A stretch of DNA of 64,000 nt from Prado023 sp963788325 (GTDB lineage Bacteria; Actinomycetota; Actinomycetes; S36-B12; CAIYMF01). A program made the translations under genes and the position numbers. The DNA lies in contig CAWBGJ010000008.1 in assembly GCA_963788325.1 (NCBI GenBank), positions 1 through 64,000 of the forward strand, in the 5' to 3' direction. The stretch's first letter is position 1. Each line of letters begins with the position of its first letter. Below, in pieces: positions 36,482-45,001 of this stretch. The notes below the pieces were generated by a model. That model did no database searches, was not told the origin of the DNA, and was given only the letters and a program-made list of their open reading frames with translations.

Positions 36482-37834
36482 TCAGCGTCCCCAGCGCCTG
36501 CGCCGACGGCGCTCCTCGGTCAGGGGTACCACGAGCCGGGTCACGATCGGTTCGTCGCGGTCGGGGTCGTCACTGAGGCTGGACAGCTCGCGCATGAACA
36601 CGCTGGTGTCCTCACCGTTCGACGCGGGTCCGGACACGATGGGCGGCGGCTGGGTGGCCGGGTGCACTCTGGGGGTGTCGGTAGCCGTATCCGTGGCCGT
36701 TGCCGGGTCCGGGGCGGCGGGCACGACGGTCAGCGTGGGCCGGTCGAGGGACTCGGCCGATGCGGTTCCCGCAGACGCTGCACCGGGGGGTTCCGGGCGG
36801 GCATCGTTGAGCAGCGCCCCGAACTCGGCGATCAGCGGCCGAGGCGGTTCGGCCGTATCGGGCTGTGCAGGCTCGAGTGCGAGCTCCGAGGCGTGCGCCT
36901 CCAGAGCCCCGGAGTGGGCGTGGGCCGCAGCGCCCAGGGCCGGTGCGCCCGGATCTCGCTCCACCGCATCTGGCTCTGCCGGACGCGGCTCGACCGGAGC
37001 TGGCTCGACGGGGTCCGGCTCGCCCGCTGCGGTCCCGTCGAACTCCCACTGCGGATCCGGCGGAGCTGGTCGGTGCAGCGCGACGACGGGTGCGAGGTCC
37101 TCCTCCGGCGGGTGGGCCGCCTCGGGCAGGACGAGCACGGCGGTCAGGGCCAGGTCGGCCACGATCTGCGCGGCCTGCTGGAGCGTGAACCCACACACCC
37201 GCGCCAACTCGTGGATGTCGCGGCGTCCGTCGACCCGGCACAGCAGTGCCCAGTCGTCCGGGCCTAGCGGTGTCTGGGTGGACCCGTTCCCCGGGGGTCG
37301 CAGGTGTGGGACGACCCTGGGCCCGCCCACCCGGGCCAGGGCGTCCAGCCGGCGATCCCGCCAGGCATGCGCGGCGGCGAGGAGCTCGTCGACCGGAGTC
37401 GGTGGGATCACGTCCTGGCGGATGCGGCGACCGGGGTGGAACCGCGCGCCGAGCACCTCGAGGTCCAGCAGGTCGGCGAGCTGGTCGAGCACCTGCTCGG
37501 CGACGAACGCCTCGACGACCTCGGCGCGGACATGTCCATGGGCGACCAGGACCTCGCCGATCCGGGGGGGGTGGAGCCGTTCACGCTGCTCCGCGGCGGC
37601 CTGGCTGAGCTGCTCGGGGGAGACCAGCCCACCGGACAGCAGTCGGACTCCCAACGCTGGGCGATAGCCCGGAACCTGCATCGCGTAGATGCCGCCCTGG
37701 CGGACCCAGACGTGCGACAGGTCCCGGCTGGGATGGCTGATCTCCAGCACGCCCGAGGTATCTGCCCGACCGAGCTCGCGCAGCAGGGGCTCGGCCAGCA
37801 GCGACCGGTCCTGCGACGACGACTCGACGGACAT
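36482..37834 (-). CDS. DUF4388 (PATAN-like) domain protein with low-complexity tail
   Basis: ~450 aa. Residues 8-110 form a DUF4388 domain (LLRELGRADTSGVLEISHPS, GGIYAMQVPGYRPALGVRLL); DUF4388 is linked to signalling in Myxococcus and cyanobacteria. A second region (~110-245) includes RIGEVLVAHG and DGRRDIHELARVCGFTLQQA, like an HTH or effector module. From ~250 the chain is Glu/Pro/Ala repeats (VEPAPVEPRPAEPD), then a basic end ERRRRRRWGR. The start ATG 37834 follows AAGGAAGGA. Divergent from the BKACE gene. Confidence 0.7.
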   Translation of the reverse strand: MSVESSSQDRSLLAEPLLRELGRADTSGVLEISHPSRDLSHVWVRQGGIYAMQVPGYRPALGVRLLSGGLVSPEQLSQAAAEQRERLHPPRIGEVLVAHGHVRAEVVEAFVAEQVLDQLADLLDLEVLGARFHPGRRIRQDVIPPTPVDELLAAAHAWRDRRLDALARVGGPRVVPHLRPPGNGSTQTPLGPDDWALLCRVDGRRDIHELARVCGFTLQQAAQIVADLALTAVLVLPEAAHPPEEDLAPVVALHRPAPPDPQWEFDGTAAGEPDPVEPAPVEPRPAEPDAVERDPGAPALGAAAHAHSGALEAHASELALEPAQPDTAEPPRPLIAEFGALLNDARPEPPGAASAGTASAESLDRPTLTVVPAAPDPATATDTATDTPRVHPATQPPPIVSGPASNGEDTSVFMRELSSLSDDPDRDEPIVTRLVVPLTEERRRRRRWGR

Positions 37835-37930
37835 GGGCGGTCCTTCCTTGGGCAGGCAACCGGGTTCACAGTGGTCGTCGGCATGACAGCGGGTAGGTCT
37901 TGAGCGACTCGGGATGCCAAGATGGCCGCC

Positions 37931-38758
37931 ATGCCCACGATCATCACGGTTGCCCCCACGGGTGCCGAGAGCCAGAAGGCCGCCAACCCAGCACTTCCGG
38001 TGACCCTCGAGGAACTCGTGGCGGCGGCCGTCTCCTGCCAGGCCGCGGGCGCGGCGTTGATCCACATCCACATCCGTGACGACGCGGGCCGGCCGACCCT
38101 GGACCTGGCCCGGCTGCGGGACACGGTCGCCGCGGTGCGCGAGTCCACGGACCTGATCGTGCAGCTGTCCACCGGCGGGGCAGTCACGGACCCCTTCGAG
38201 CGCCGGTTGGCTGTCCTGGATGCCGAGCCGGACTCCTGCTCGCTGACCACCGGCACGGTCAACTTCGGTGATGACGTGTTCAGCAACCCGTGGCCGTTCG
38301 TGGCCGAGCTCTACCAGCGCACGCAGGCCCTGGGGATCCTGCCCGAGTTCGAGCTGTTCGAGCTCGGGCACGTCAGCGCGCTGAACCGGCTGCTGGACAC
38401 CTATGGGCCGCCGGCCGGGGGGCACGTCCACACGGACTTCGTCCTCGGGGTGCCCGGCGGGATGCCCGGGACGGCGGCCGCGCTGGTCGCGGGAGCGGCG
38501 ATGCTCCCGGCAGGGGCCACCTGGTCGGCAACCGGCGTCGGACGCTCCAGCGTGCCGGTGCTGCTGGCCGCGCTGTCGATGGGCGGTCACCTGCGCGTCG
38601 GCATGGAGGACACGCTGACCTACGCACCCAGGCGACCCGTGGTCGACAACGCCGAGCTGGTTGCCCGCGCCGCGCGGCTGGCCGTCGAGGCGCTGCGACC
38701 CGCAGCGTCCACCGCGCAGGCCCGCGCGCTGCTCGGCCTTGCCGAGTCGGTCGCCTGA
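37931..38758 (+). CDS. BKACE family beta-keto acid cleavage enzyme (DUF849)
   Basis: ~275-aa TIM barrel. Metal- and CoA-related motifs: IHIHIRDDAGRPTLD, VQLSTGG, SLTTGTVNFGDDVF, and FELGHVSALNRLL. BKACE enzymes condense a beta-keto acid with acetyl-CoA to give acetoacetate plus an acyl-CoA; the first known one acts on 3-keto-5-aminohexanoate in lysine fermentation. The substrate here is unknown. ATG 37931 preferred over 37922. The stop overlaps the asparaginase start (TGATG). Confidence 0.85.
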   Translation: MPTIITVAPTGAESQKAANPALPVTLEELVAAAVSCQAAGAALIHIHIRDDAGRPTLDLARLRDTVAAVRESTDLIVQLSTGGAVTDPFERRLAVLDAEPDSCSLTTGTVNFGDDVFSNPWPFVAELYQRTQALGILPEFELFELGHVSALNRLLDTYGPPAGGHVHTDFVLGVPGGMPGTAAALVAGAAMLPAGATWSATGVGRSSVPVLLAALSMGGHLRVGMEDTLTYAPRRPVVDNAELVARAARLAVEALRPAASTAQARALLGLAESVA

Positions 38759-39702
38759 TGGAGGGTCAGGTGCTCCTGGCCCACGTCACCCGCAACGGGT
38801 TCGTGGAGTCGGTGCATGCCGGGCACGCCGTGATCGTCGATCCCGACGGCGCCGTCGTGCGGTCCTGGGGCCGGCCCGAGCAACCGTTCCTGCCCCGCTC
38901 GGCCAACAAGCCGCTGCAGGCCGCGGGGATGGTGGCCGCCGGACTGGACCTGGCCGGCGAGCAGTTGGCCATTGCCGCGGCCTCGCACAACGGTGAGCCG
39001 ATGCACCTTGCCACCGTGCAGGCGATCCTGGTCGCCGGCGGCCTGAGCGAGGCCGACTTGGCCAACACCCCGGCGCTGCCGTACGCGCCCGGCCCCCAGC
39101 AGGAATGGCTGCGCGCCGGCGGCGTGCCGAGCTCGCTGGCACAGAACTGCTCGGGCAAGCATGCTGCGATGCTGCGTACCGCCCTGGCCCTCGGGGCGCC
39201 GACCCTGGGTTACCTGGCCGCCGATCACCCGGTGCAGCGCGCGGCCACCCGGGGTATCGAGGAACTGACCGGGGAGTCGATCGCCGCCACGGGCGTGGAC
39301 GGCTGTGGGGCGCCGGTCGCCGCGATCAGTCTGGTCGGGCTGGCCCGGGCGTTCTCCCGGATGGTGCTCGCCCCGGCCGACAGCGCGCCGGGCCGGGTGG
39401 CCCGCGCCATGTCCGGGCACCCGATGCACGTCGGCGGCACGGGCCGCGACGTCACCGCCTTCATGACGGCGCTGCCCGGGGCCATCGCCAAGGACGGCGC
39501 TGAGTCGGTCCATGCCCTGGCCCTGCCCGATGGGCATGGTGCCGCGGTGAAGATCGCCGACGGGTCGGAGCGGGCCCGGACCGGGGTCGTGCTCGCGCTG
39601 CTGCGCCACCTCGGGGTCGCCGACGAGGTGGCGGCCGCGGTGGCACCCGAGCCGATCTTGGGCGGTGGACGCCCAGTCGGTTCCGTGCAGGCCGTCTTCT
39701 GA
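38758..39702 (+). CDS. Asparaginase, AnsA/Rhizobium etli type II
   Basis: 314 aa of the PF06089 family of asparaginases with a serine-lysine active site and zinc-binding cysteines. Motifs: RSANKP, AQNCSGKHAAML (Cys-Ser-Gly-Lys) and DGCGAPVAAI (second Cys), which match the R. etli ReAV catalytic set. It deamidates L-asparagine to aspartate and ammonia. The start overlaps the BKACE stop by one base, so the pair is translationally coupled. Confidence 0.88.
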   Translation: MEGQVLLAHVTRNGFVESVHAGHAVIVDPDGAVVRSWGRPEQPFLPRSANKPLQAAGMVAAGLDLAGEQLAIAAASHNGEPMHLATVQAILVAGGLSEADLANTPALPYAPGPQQEWLRAGGVPSSLAQNCSGKHAAMLRTALALGAPTLGYLAADHPVQRAATRGIEELTGESIAATGVDGCGAPVAAISLVGLARAFSRMVLAPADSAPGRVARAMSGHPMHVGGTGRDVTAFMTALPGAIAKDGAESVHALALPDGHGAAVKIADGSERARTGVVLALLRHLGVADEVAAAVAPEPILGGGRPVGSVQAVF

Positions 39703-39747
39703 TCCGTCGCGGGCTGCGGCCCGCGGCCTGCGGCTGCCCGGACACAC

Positions 39748-39783
39748 CACGAGGGGCCCGACCGGTGGGTCGGACCCCTCGTG
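39748..39783. terminator. Bidirectional terminator hairpin
   Basis: Arms 39748-39763 and 39768-39783 are 16 nt with one mismatch, around a 4-nt loop. It is located between the convergent asparaginase and lysine-rich-protein genes, so it can stop both. Confidence 0.8.
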
Positions 39784-39819
39784 CTCAGTGCTGGTCACCC
39801 CGCTCTCGCGGGGCCATGA

Positions 39820-40419
39820 TCACTTGATCGACGCGAGCACCTTGCGGTACACGGCGTTGGCCTGGTCCTTGGCGTCCGTGGCCAGGTCAGTGGCCTCGTT
39901 GCGCAGCTCGGCGACAGTCGGCAACTCCACCTTGGGCAGCTCCACCTTGGGCAGCTCCACCTTGGGCAGCTCCACCTTGGCGACCAGGTCGCGCACGTCA
40001 TCGACGGTCGGGACCTCGATCTTCGCCACGAGCGTCTCGGCCTCGTGGCGGACGTCGGCGACGGTCGGCACCTCGAACTTGGCGACGAACTCGCGGAAGT
40101 CGTCCATGGTCGGCACCTCGATCTTGGTCACGAAGCCACGGATCTCGGCCATCGTCGGCACCTCGAGGTGGCCTACGAGCTCACGGAGCTCCTCGACGGT
40201 CGGCACGTGCAGGCGCTCGTTCTTGGGCGCGACCTTCTTGGCAGCGCTCTTGCGGGCGGCCGTGGTCTTCTTCGCCGTCGTCTTCTTGGCGGCGGTGGTC
40301 TTCTTGGCAGCAGTCTTGCGGGCCGTGGTGGCCTTCTTGGCAACCGGCGCAACGGTCTCGGCGACCGTCTCGGCGGCGATGTCCAGGGTCTCCTGGCTGG
40401 CAGTGGTGTTCTCGGTCAT
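39820..40419 (-). CDS. Lysine-rich, HBHA-like/histone-tail-like repeat protein
   Basis: 199 aa. Residues 26-66 are Lys/Ala/Thr-rich (KKATTARKTAAKK...), like histone H1 tails. Residues 72-150 form repeats of about 15 residues of the type VPTMAEIRGFVTKIE. Exact 15-residue units run 72-116, a 19-residue unit 117-135, then another 15-mer; LPKVE follows three times. The end is helical. The gene context (HTH before it, DUF2516 nearby) equals Rv0474-hbhA-Rv0476, but here the lysine-rich tail is N-terminal while in HBHA it is C-terminal. Roles could be DNA or surface polyanion binding. ATG start overlaps the HTH gene stop (ATGA). Confidence 0.8.
   Translation of the reverse strand: MTENTTASQETLDIAAETVAETVAPVAKKATTARKTAAKKTTAAKKTTAKKTTAARKSAAKKVAPKNERLHVPTVEELRELVGHLEVPTMAEIRGFVTKIEVPTMDDFREFVAKFEVPTVADVRHEAETLVAKIEVPTVDDVRDLVAKVELPKVELPKVELPKVELPTVAELRNEATDLATDAKDQANAVYRKVLASIK
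39920..39979 (-). repeat. 15-bp tandem repeat in the lysine-rich protein gene
   Basis: Four copies of GGCAGCTCCACCTTG (first copy has one change), encoding the KVELP repeats; a coding repeat that may vary in copy number. Confidence 0.85.
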
Positions 40420-40802
40420 TCGAGTTCCCCTTCTTGGTCGTCCTCGACCAGCGTCTGCTTGGTCGAGTTCTCGGTCTGGAAAGCCGCGTAGATCTCCAGC
40501 AGCGCCTTGCGCTGTCGTTCCGTGAGCGTGGCGTCCTCGGAGATCGCCTCGATGACCGCGTGGTCACCGCTGCGCTCCTCGAGCAGCCCGGCCCGGACGT
40601 ACAGCGTCTCGGCTGAGATCCGCAGCCCGCCGGCGATCCTGGTCAGGATCTCCGCGCTGGGCTTGCGCAGTCCCCGCTCCACCTGGCTCAGGTAGGGATT
40701 GGAGATGTCTGCGGCCTTGGCCAACTGGCGCACCGAGATCTGCGCAGCACCCCGCTGTTCGCGGATGTACTCGCCGAGCTTCGTTGCATCGATCTTGGCC
40801 AC
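40416..40802 (-). CDS. XRE-family HTH regulator (Rv0474-like)
   Basis: 128 aa. The helix-turn-helix spans residues ~8-65: LGEYIREQRGAAQISVRQLAKAADISNPYLSQVERGLRKPS, ending in a C-terminal acidic segment EDDQEGELE. Same position as Rv0474, the regulator ahead of hbhA. The palindrome TGCTTGCA/TGCAAGC just upstream may be its own operator. GTG start at 40802. Confidence 0.88.
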   Translation of the reverse strand: MAKIDATKLGEYIREQRGAAQISVRQLAKAADISNPYLSQVERGLRKPSAEILTRIAGGLRISAETLYVRAGLLEERSGDHAVIEAISEDATLTERQRKALLEIYAAFQTENSTKQTLVEDDQEGELE

Positions 40803-40823
40803 ACATCAAGTATCCGCCCTAGT

Positions 40824-40839
40824 GCTTGCAAGTGCAAGC
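40824..40839. promoter_or_regulatory. Palindromic operator candidate between HTH gene and DUF2516 gene
   Basis: GCTTGCA at 40824-40830 and TGCAAGC at 40833-40839, 2-nt centre. Located 22-37 bp before the HTH gene start and ahead of the divergent DUF2516 promoter; typical of autoregulation by a dimeric HTH protein. Confidence 0.55.
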
Positions 40840-40888
40840 GCTCTGCTAGCGCTGGCGACGTGAGATGGCTCACCCCTCCGATGTCGCA

Positions 40889-40894
40889 TACGCT
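40889..40894 (+). promoter_or_regulatory. -10 element for leaderless DUF2516 gene
   Basis: TACGCT, 6 nt before ATG 40901; favours this start over ATG 40865. Confidence 0.55.
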
Positions 40895-40900
40895 GGGCAC

Positions 40901-41182
40901 ATGAGTTGGCTGACCGACGTGATCCTGATGGCCATTGGCCTGGCAACCTTGGTGGCGTGCGCGCTGGCCTTCCTGGACTGCCTGCGCGCTCGACCGGATG
41001 CGTTCCCCGCGATCGGCCGGCAGTCCAAGGGGGTGTGGCTGGCCCTGACTGGGGGGGCCACGCTCGTCTCGCTGGCGACGTTCAGCCCGATCGGATGGCT
41101 CGGGATCGCCTCGATCGTGATCGCGGGCGTCTACCTGCTCGACATCAAGCCGAAGATCACCGAGATCACCAGCGGTCGCTGA
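40901..41182 (+). CDS. DUF2516 small membrane protein
   Basis: 93 aa, three hydrophobic segments: LTDVILMAIGLATLVACALA, GVWLALTGGATLVSLA and WLGIASIVIAGVYLLDIKP. DUF2516 family, adjacent to hbhA in Mycobacterium (Rv0476), here divergent from the HTH/lysine-rich gene pair. Function unknown. Confidence 0.85.
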   Translation: MSWLTDVILMAIGLATLVACALAFLDCLRARPDAFPAIGRQSKGVWLALTGGATLVSLATFSPIGWLGIASIVIAGVYLLDIKPKITEITSGR

Positions 41183-41209
41183 GGCCGCCCGCGCCGCCTT
41201 CGAGGCAAC

Positions 41210-42232
41210 TCAGGACTCGGGGGACACGACCGTGAGCGCCACCTTGCCGCGCGCCCGTCCGGACTCCAGGAGGGCCACCGCCTCGGCCGTCCGCTCGAGC
41301 GGGAACGTCGCGCCGATCACCGGGTGCAGCTGACCCGAGGACAACAGGGCGGCCAGCGTGGACATCCCCTCGCTGGGCGGGCTCGTGAACGCGGGCCGGG
41401 GCGCGTGGCTGTTCACCACGCCCCGGGCCATCAGCCCCAGGGCTCGGGGGATGCTGCCGACCCAGCGATGGCCACTGGCCCCGTAGTGGTCGTGGCCGAT
41501 CAGCACGTAGCGCCCGGTCTCGGTGAGGACCCGCTGGGCGTGGCTGAATGGGCGGTTGCCGGGGATATCGATGATCGCGTCGAAGCGGTCGGCCACCTGG
41601 GTGTAGTCGGTCGCCACGCCGTCGAGGACCTCGTCGACCCCCACCTCGGACAGCAGGTCGAGCCGGTCGGGGCGTTCCACGCCGGTCACGTGCGCGCCCT
41701 GGGCTCGTGCGATCTGCACGACGAACTGCCCGACGCCACCGGCCGCGCCGTTGACCAGCACCCGGTGGCCGGCCCGGACGCGGGCATCCTGGGTCACTGC
41801 CGTCAGGGCGATCATCCCGGAGGTGGGGACCGCCGCGGCCGCCACGAACGAGACGCCTTCAGGGATGGTCTCCAGGGCAGCCTCGTCCACCGCGACGTAC
41901 TGCGCGTAGGCGCCGCCGTTGCGCCACTGCATCCCGGTCACGACCTCACCGAACACCTGGTCACCGGGCTGGAACCGACTCGCACCGGGGCCCAGCGACG
42001 TCACGACCCCGGCCATGTCCGTGCCCGGGATGGGGTTCGCCGGCCGGCGCAGGCCCGCGCCCATCAGTCGCAGCGCGTACGGCACGCCGCGCACCATGTG
42101 CCACACGTCGGCGTGCACGCCACTGGCATGGACGGCCACGAGCACCTGCCCGGGCCCCGGCTCGGGGCGCGGGACCTCCGCCAGGCGCAGCTGGTCGGGG
42201 GGACCGTACTGGTCAGCGACGATGGCGAGCAT
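41210..42232 (-). CDS. Zinc-independent MDR-family oxidoreductase (quinone reductase-like)
   Basis: 340 aa. A GroES-like N-terminal domain (VLVAVHASGVHADVWHM, FQPGDQVFGEV) and a Rossmann domain with NGAAGGVGQFVVQIARAQGA, the AxxGxxG NADPH-binding turn, are seen. No catalytic zinc ligands are evident, so it belongs to the QOR-like group rather than zinc alcohol dehydrogenases. Substrate unknown. ATG 42232 is preferred to the upstream start. Confidence 0.85.
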   Translation of the reverse strand: MLAIVADQYGPPDQLRLAEVPRPEPGPGQVLVAVHASGVHADVWHMVRGVPYALRLMGAGLRRPANPIPGTDMAGVVTSLGPGASRFQPGDQVFGEVVTGMQWRNGGAYAQYVAVDEAALETIPEGVSFVAAAAVPTSGMIALTAVTQDARVRAGHRVLVNGAAGGVGQFVVQIARAQGAHVTGVERPDRLDLLSEVGVDEVLDGVATDYTQVADRFDAIIDIPGNRPFSHAQRVLTETGRYVLIGHDHYGASGHRWVGSIPRALGLMARGVVNSHAPRPAFTSPPSEGMSTLAALLSSGQLHPVIGATFPLERTAEAVALLESGRARGKVALTVVSPES

Positions 42233-42245
42233 GGCTGACCTCGAC

Positions 42246-42286
42246 GCCGCAGGCCCGGGCGCGATCACCTCGACCAGGCCTGCGGC
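42246..42286. terminator. Hairpin after gpmA
   Basis: GCCGCAGGCC at 42246-42255 pairs with 42277-42286 (10 bp, 21-nt loop), between the gpmA stop and the next minus-strand gene. No T-run. Confidence 0.5.
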
Positions 42287-42297
42287 ATCTGCTGGAT

Positions 42298-43044
42298 CTA
42301 CTTGCCCTGGTTGGCCACTGCGGCAGCCGCCGCCGCAGCCGCCTGTGGGTCCACGTACTCACCGCCGGGAACCGTCGGGCGCAGATCCTCGTCGAGGCGG
42401 TAGACAAGCGGGATCCCGGTCGGGATGTTCAGCTTGATGACCGCCTCGTCGCTCATTCCCTCGAGGTGCTTGACCAGCCCGCGCAGGGAGTTGCCGTGCG
42501 CGCCCACGAGCACCGTGCGACCGACCCGCAGGTCCGGGACGATCCCGTCGTACCAGTAGGGCAGCATCCGGGTCACGACGTCCTTGAGGCACTCGGCGGC
42601 GGGCCGGATCTCGGGTGCCAGGTCCGCGTAGCGGGGGTCGTGGGTCTGGGCGAACTCGTCCTCGGGATCGATCGGCGGCGGCGGCACGTCATAGGAACGG
42701 CGCCAGAGCATGAACTTCTCCTCGCCGTACTTCTGCAGGGTCTCCTTCTTGTCCTTGCCCTGCAGTGCCCCGTAGTGCCGCTCGTTGAGCCGCCAGCTGC
42801 GGCGCACGGGCACCCAGTGGCGACCGCAGTTCTCCAGGGCGAGGTTCGTCGTGCGGATGGCACGGCGCTGCAGTGACGTGTGCGCCACGTCAGGCAGGAT
42901 GCCCTGCTCGGCCAGCATCCGGCCGCCGTTGACGGCCTCGCCCTCACCCTTCTCGGTGAGGTCCACGTCCACCCAGCCGGTGAACAGGTTCTTGGCGTTC
43001 CACTCGCTCTCGCCGTGGCGGAGCAGGATCAATGTGTAGGTCAT
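42298..43044 (-). CDS. gpmA: 2,3-bisphosphoglycerate-dependent phosphoglycerate mutase
   Basis: Interconverts 3- and 2-phosphoglycerate in glycolysis. 248 aa. Catalytic RHG in LILLRHGESEWNAKNLFTG, the second His in VLVGAHGNSLRGLVK and the conserved ERHYGALQG. C-terminus has an Ala-rich tail. ATG 43044 is where homology begins. Upstream of it lie ybjN and mshA, as in M. tuberculosis. Confidence 0.95.
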   Translation of the reverse strand: MTYTLILLRHGESEWNAKNLFTGWVDVDLTEKGEGEAVNGGRMLAEQGILPDVAHTSLQRRAIRTTNLALENCGRHWVPVRRSWRLNERHYGALQGKDKKETLQKYGEEKFMLWRRSYDVPPPPIDPEDEFAQTHDPRYADLAPEIRPAAECLKDVVTRMLPYWYDGIVPDLRVGRTVLVGAHGNSLRGLVKHLEGMSDEAVIKLNIPTGIPLVYRLDEDLRPTVPGGEYVDPQAAAAAAAAVANQGK

Positions 43045-43120
43045 GGCCCACATACTGGCCCAGCCGGCCGCTGCCTTGCGCGCCGAGTGCGCGGACAGGC
43101 GAGGAACCGGTGGGTGCCCC

Positions 43121-43639
43121 TCAGCCCTCGTCGCTGTGATCGACCTGCGGATCGGAGCCCAGATCGGCGAAGGCGGCGAGATTGGCCAGCGACTCCCCGC
43201 GGGCTTCGCGCCAGGCCCGCTCACGGCGGATTGCCGTGGCGAAGCCCAGCCGCAGGATCGTGTTGAACGACTCGTCGGAGGCGCGCAGGACCGAGCCGAG
43301 CAGTCGGTCCAGGTCGTCGGTGCCCAGGCCGGTCACGGGCACGCGGCCCACCAGGTAGATGTCGCCGAGACGGTCCAGGGCGAAGGCCACGCCGAGCATC
43401 TGGGTGTTGCGCCGAAGGAGCCAGCGGTAGACCGCCTCGGCGTTCTCGTCGGGCCGGCGGGCGACGAACGCGTTGATCGTCAGGGCCTGTGGGCCCACGG
43501 CCATGCTGACCGTCGTGCGCAGCTTCGCCGCACCGGGCAGCACCACCACGAACTGGTGGCGCTCAGGACGTTCGTGCTCGATCCCCTGCGCCTCGAGCAG
43601 GTCGGCCAAGGCGGCCGCCACCGTATCGGCGCCGGACAT
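43121..43639 (-). CDS. YbjN-domain protein (Rv0487-like)
   Basis: 172 aa. YbjN / type III secretion chaperone-like fold. It shows TVSMAVGPQALTINAFVARR and AEAVYRWLLRRNTQMLGVAF, the characteristic block of these proteins in mycobacteria. Role unknown. ATG 43639 shares its first base with the mshA stop (TGATG), so they are coupled; in M. tuberculosis mshA-Rv0487 lie side by side too. Confidence 0.85.
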   Translation of the reverse strand: MSGADTVAAALADLLEAQGIEHERPERHQFVVVLPGAAKLRTTVSMAVGPQALTINAFVARRPDENAEAVYRWLLRRNTQMLGVAFALDRLGDIYLVGRVPVTGLGTDDLDRLLGSVLRASDESFNTILRLGFATAIRRERAWREARGESLANLAAFADLGSDPQVDHSDEG

Positions 43640-44934
43640 CAGCCGACCCGCCCCAGGGCATCGCGTGGTGCGGCCAGCGCTGCCGCGTAGCTGGCCAGCA
43701 GACCGTCGACGGTCGCATCCCAGGACAGCGTCAACGCGTGGTCGCGGGCGCCGGCCGCCAGGCGTGCCCGCAGGGCGTCGTCGCTGAGCAGGAGGTGCAG
43801 CGCGCCCGCCCACGTGACGGGGTCGTGGCCGTCGACAAGCAGCCCCGAGGTGCCGTGGGACACCGCCATCGGCAGCCCGCCGACGTTGGCGGCCAGCACC
43901 GGGGTGCCGCACGCCTGGGCCTCCACCGCGACGAGGCCGAACGACTCGGAGTGCGAGGGGACCACCACGACGTCGGCGGCCGTGTACCGCTGGCGCAGCC
44001 GGGCTCGGTCGCTCGGTGCGTGGAAGGCCGCCGGGACATCGAGCGCGGTGGCGAGGTCGGCCAGCGCGGTGGGGTGCTCGCGGCCGGTGCCCGACGGGCC
44101 GCCACAGAACTCCAGGCGCACGCGACGGGCCAGCGCCGGGTGCTCATCGCGCAGCACGGCCATCGCCCGCACGATCAGGTCCGGGGCCTTCAGCGGCTGG
44201 ATCCGGCCGACGAACAGCACGACGAGGTCCTGGGGTGCGTACCCCAGCGCTGCCCGGGCTGCGGAGCGCTCCCGGTCGTGGAACATGTCGAGGTCCACCC
44301 CGGGCAGGACCACGTCCACCAGCTGCGGGTCGGCGTCGTAGAGGTCGACGAGTTCGGCCCGTTCGGTGGCCGTGTTGGCCACCAGCCGATCGGCGGCGTC
44401 GACCACCTGCTGCTCGCCGATGATCCGCAGGTCCGGCTCGGCGCGATCGTCGGGTGCGAGGTTCAGGTTCTTGACCCGGCCCATCGTGTGCATCGTGTGC
44501 ACCAGCGGCACGCCCCAGCGCTCCTTGGCCAGCCAGCCCACCTGGCCCGAGAGCCAGTAGTGCGAGTGGATGAGGTCATACCACCCCTCCCGCCGGGCGG
44601 CCTCCCTGCGCAGAACGCCTGCGGTCACCGCACACAGCTGGCCGGGGAGATCCTCCTTGGGCAGGCCCTCGAACGGGCCGGCCACGACGTTGTGGACCAG
44701 CACCCCCGGGGCCATCTGGACCTGGTCCGGCAGGTCGCTGGAGGTGGCTCGGGTGAAGACCTCGACGGCCGTTCCCCGATCGGCCAGCCTGCGCGCGACC
44801 TCGGCGATGTACACGTTCATCCCACCGGCGTCGCCGGTGCCGGGCTGGTCCAGCGGTGAGGTGTGGACGCTGAGCATCGCCACCCGGCGCGGAATGCGAC
44901 GCAGGGCCGTCGGCAGGGGATGGCCATCGTCCAT
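43639..44934 (-). CDS. mshA: D-inositol-3-phosphate glycosyltransferase (mycothiol)
   Basis: First committed step of mycothiol biosynthesis: GlcNAc from UDP-GlcNAc to inositol-3-phosphate. 431 aa GT4 enzyme. N-terminal MLSVHTSPLDQPGTGDAGGMNVYI (here HTSPLDQPGTGDAGGMNV) is the MshA signature; C-terminal FVGRIQPLKAPDLIV and VVPSHSESFGLVAVEAQACG with the E-x7-E. Upstream of mshA is phoU. Confidence 0.95.
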   Translation of the reverse strand: MDDGHPLPTALRRIPRRVAMLSVHTSPLDQPGTGDAGGMNVYIAEVARRLADRGTAVEVFTRATSSDLPDQVQMAPGVLVHNVVAGPFEGLPKEDLPGQLCAVTAGVLRREAARREGWYDLIHSHYWLSGQVGWLAKERWGVPLVHTMHTMGRVKNLNLAPDDRAEPDLRIIGEQQVVDAADRLVANTATERAELVDLYDADPQLVDVVLPGVDLDMFHDRERSAARAALGYAPQDLVVLFVGRIQPLKAPDLIVRAMAVLRDEHPALARRVRLEFCGGPSGTGREHPTALADLATALDVPAAFHAPSDRARLRQRYTAADVVVVPSHSESFGLVAVEAQACGTPVLAANVGGLPMAVSHGTSGLLVDGHDPVTWAGALHLLLSDDALRARLAAGARDHALTLSWDATVDGLLASYAAALAAPRDALGRVG

Positions 44935-45001
44935 GGGCCAACCTTCGCGGAGGCAGAGGTAGTGGGCAAGTCGGGCGTGAGGCCGTTCCCGTGCTCCCCA
45001 G

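Noticed and set aside
39920..39979. CRISPR-like short repeat array
   Set aside because: Repeats are contiguous, 15 bp, without spacers, and encode KVELP in frame.
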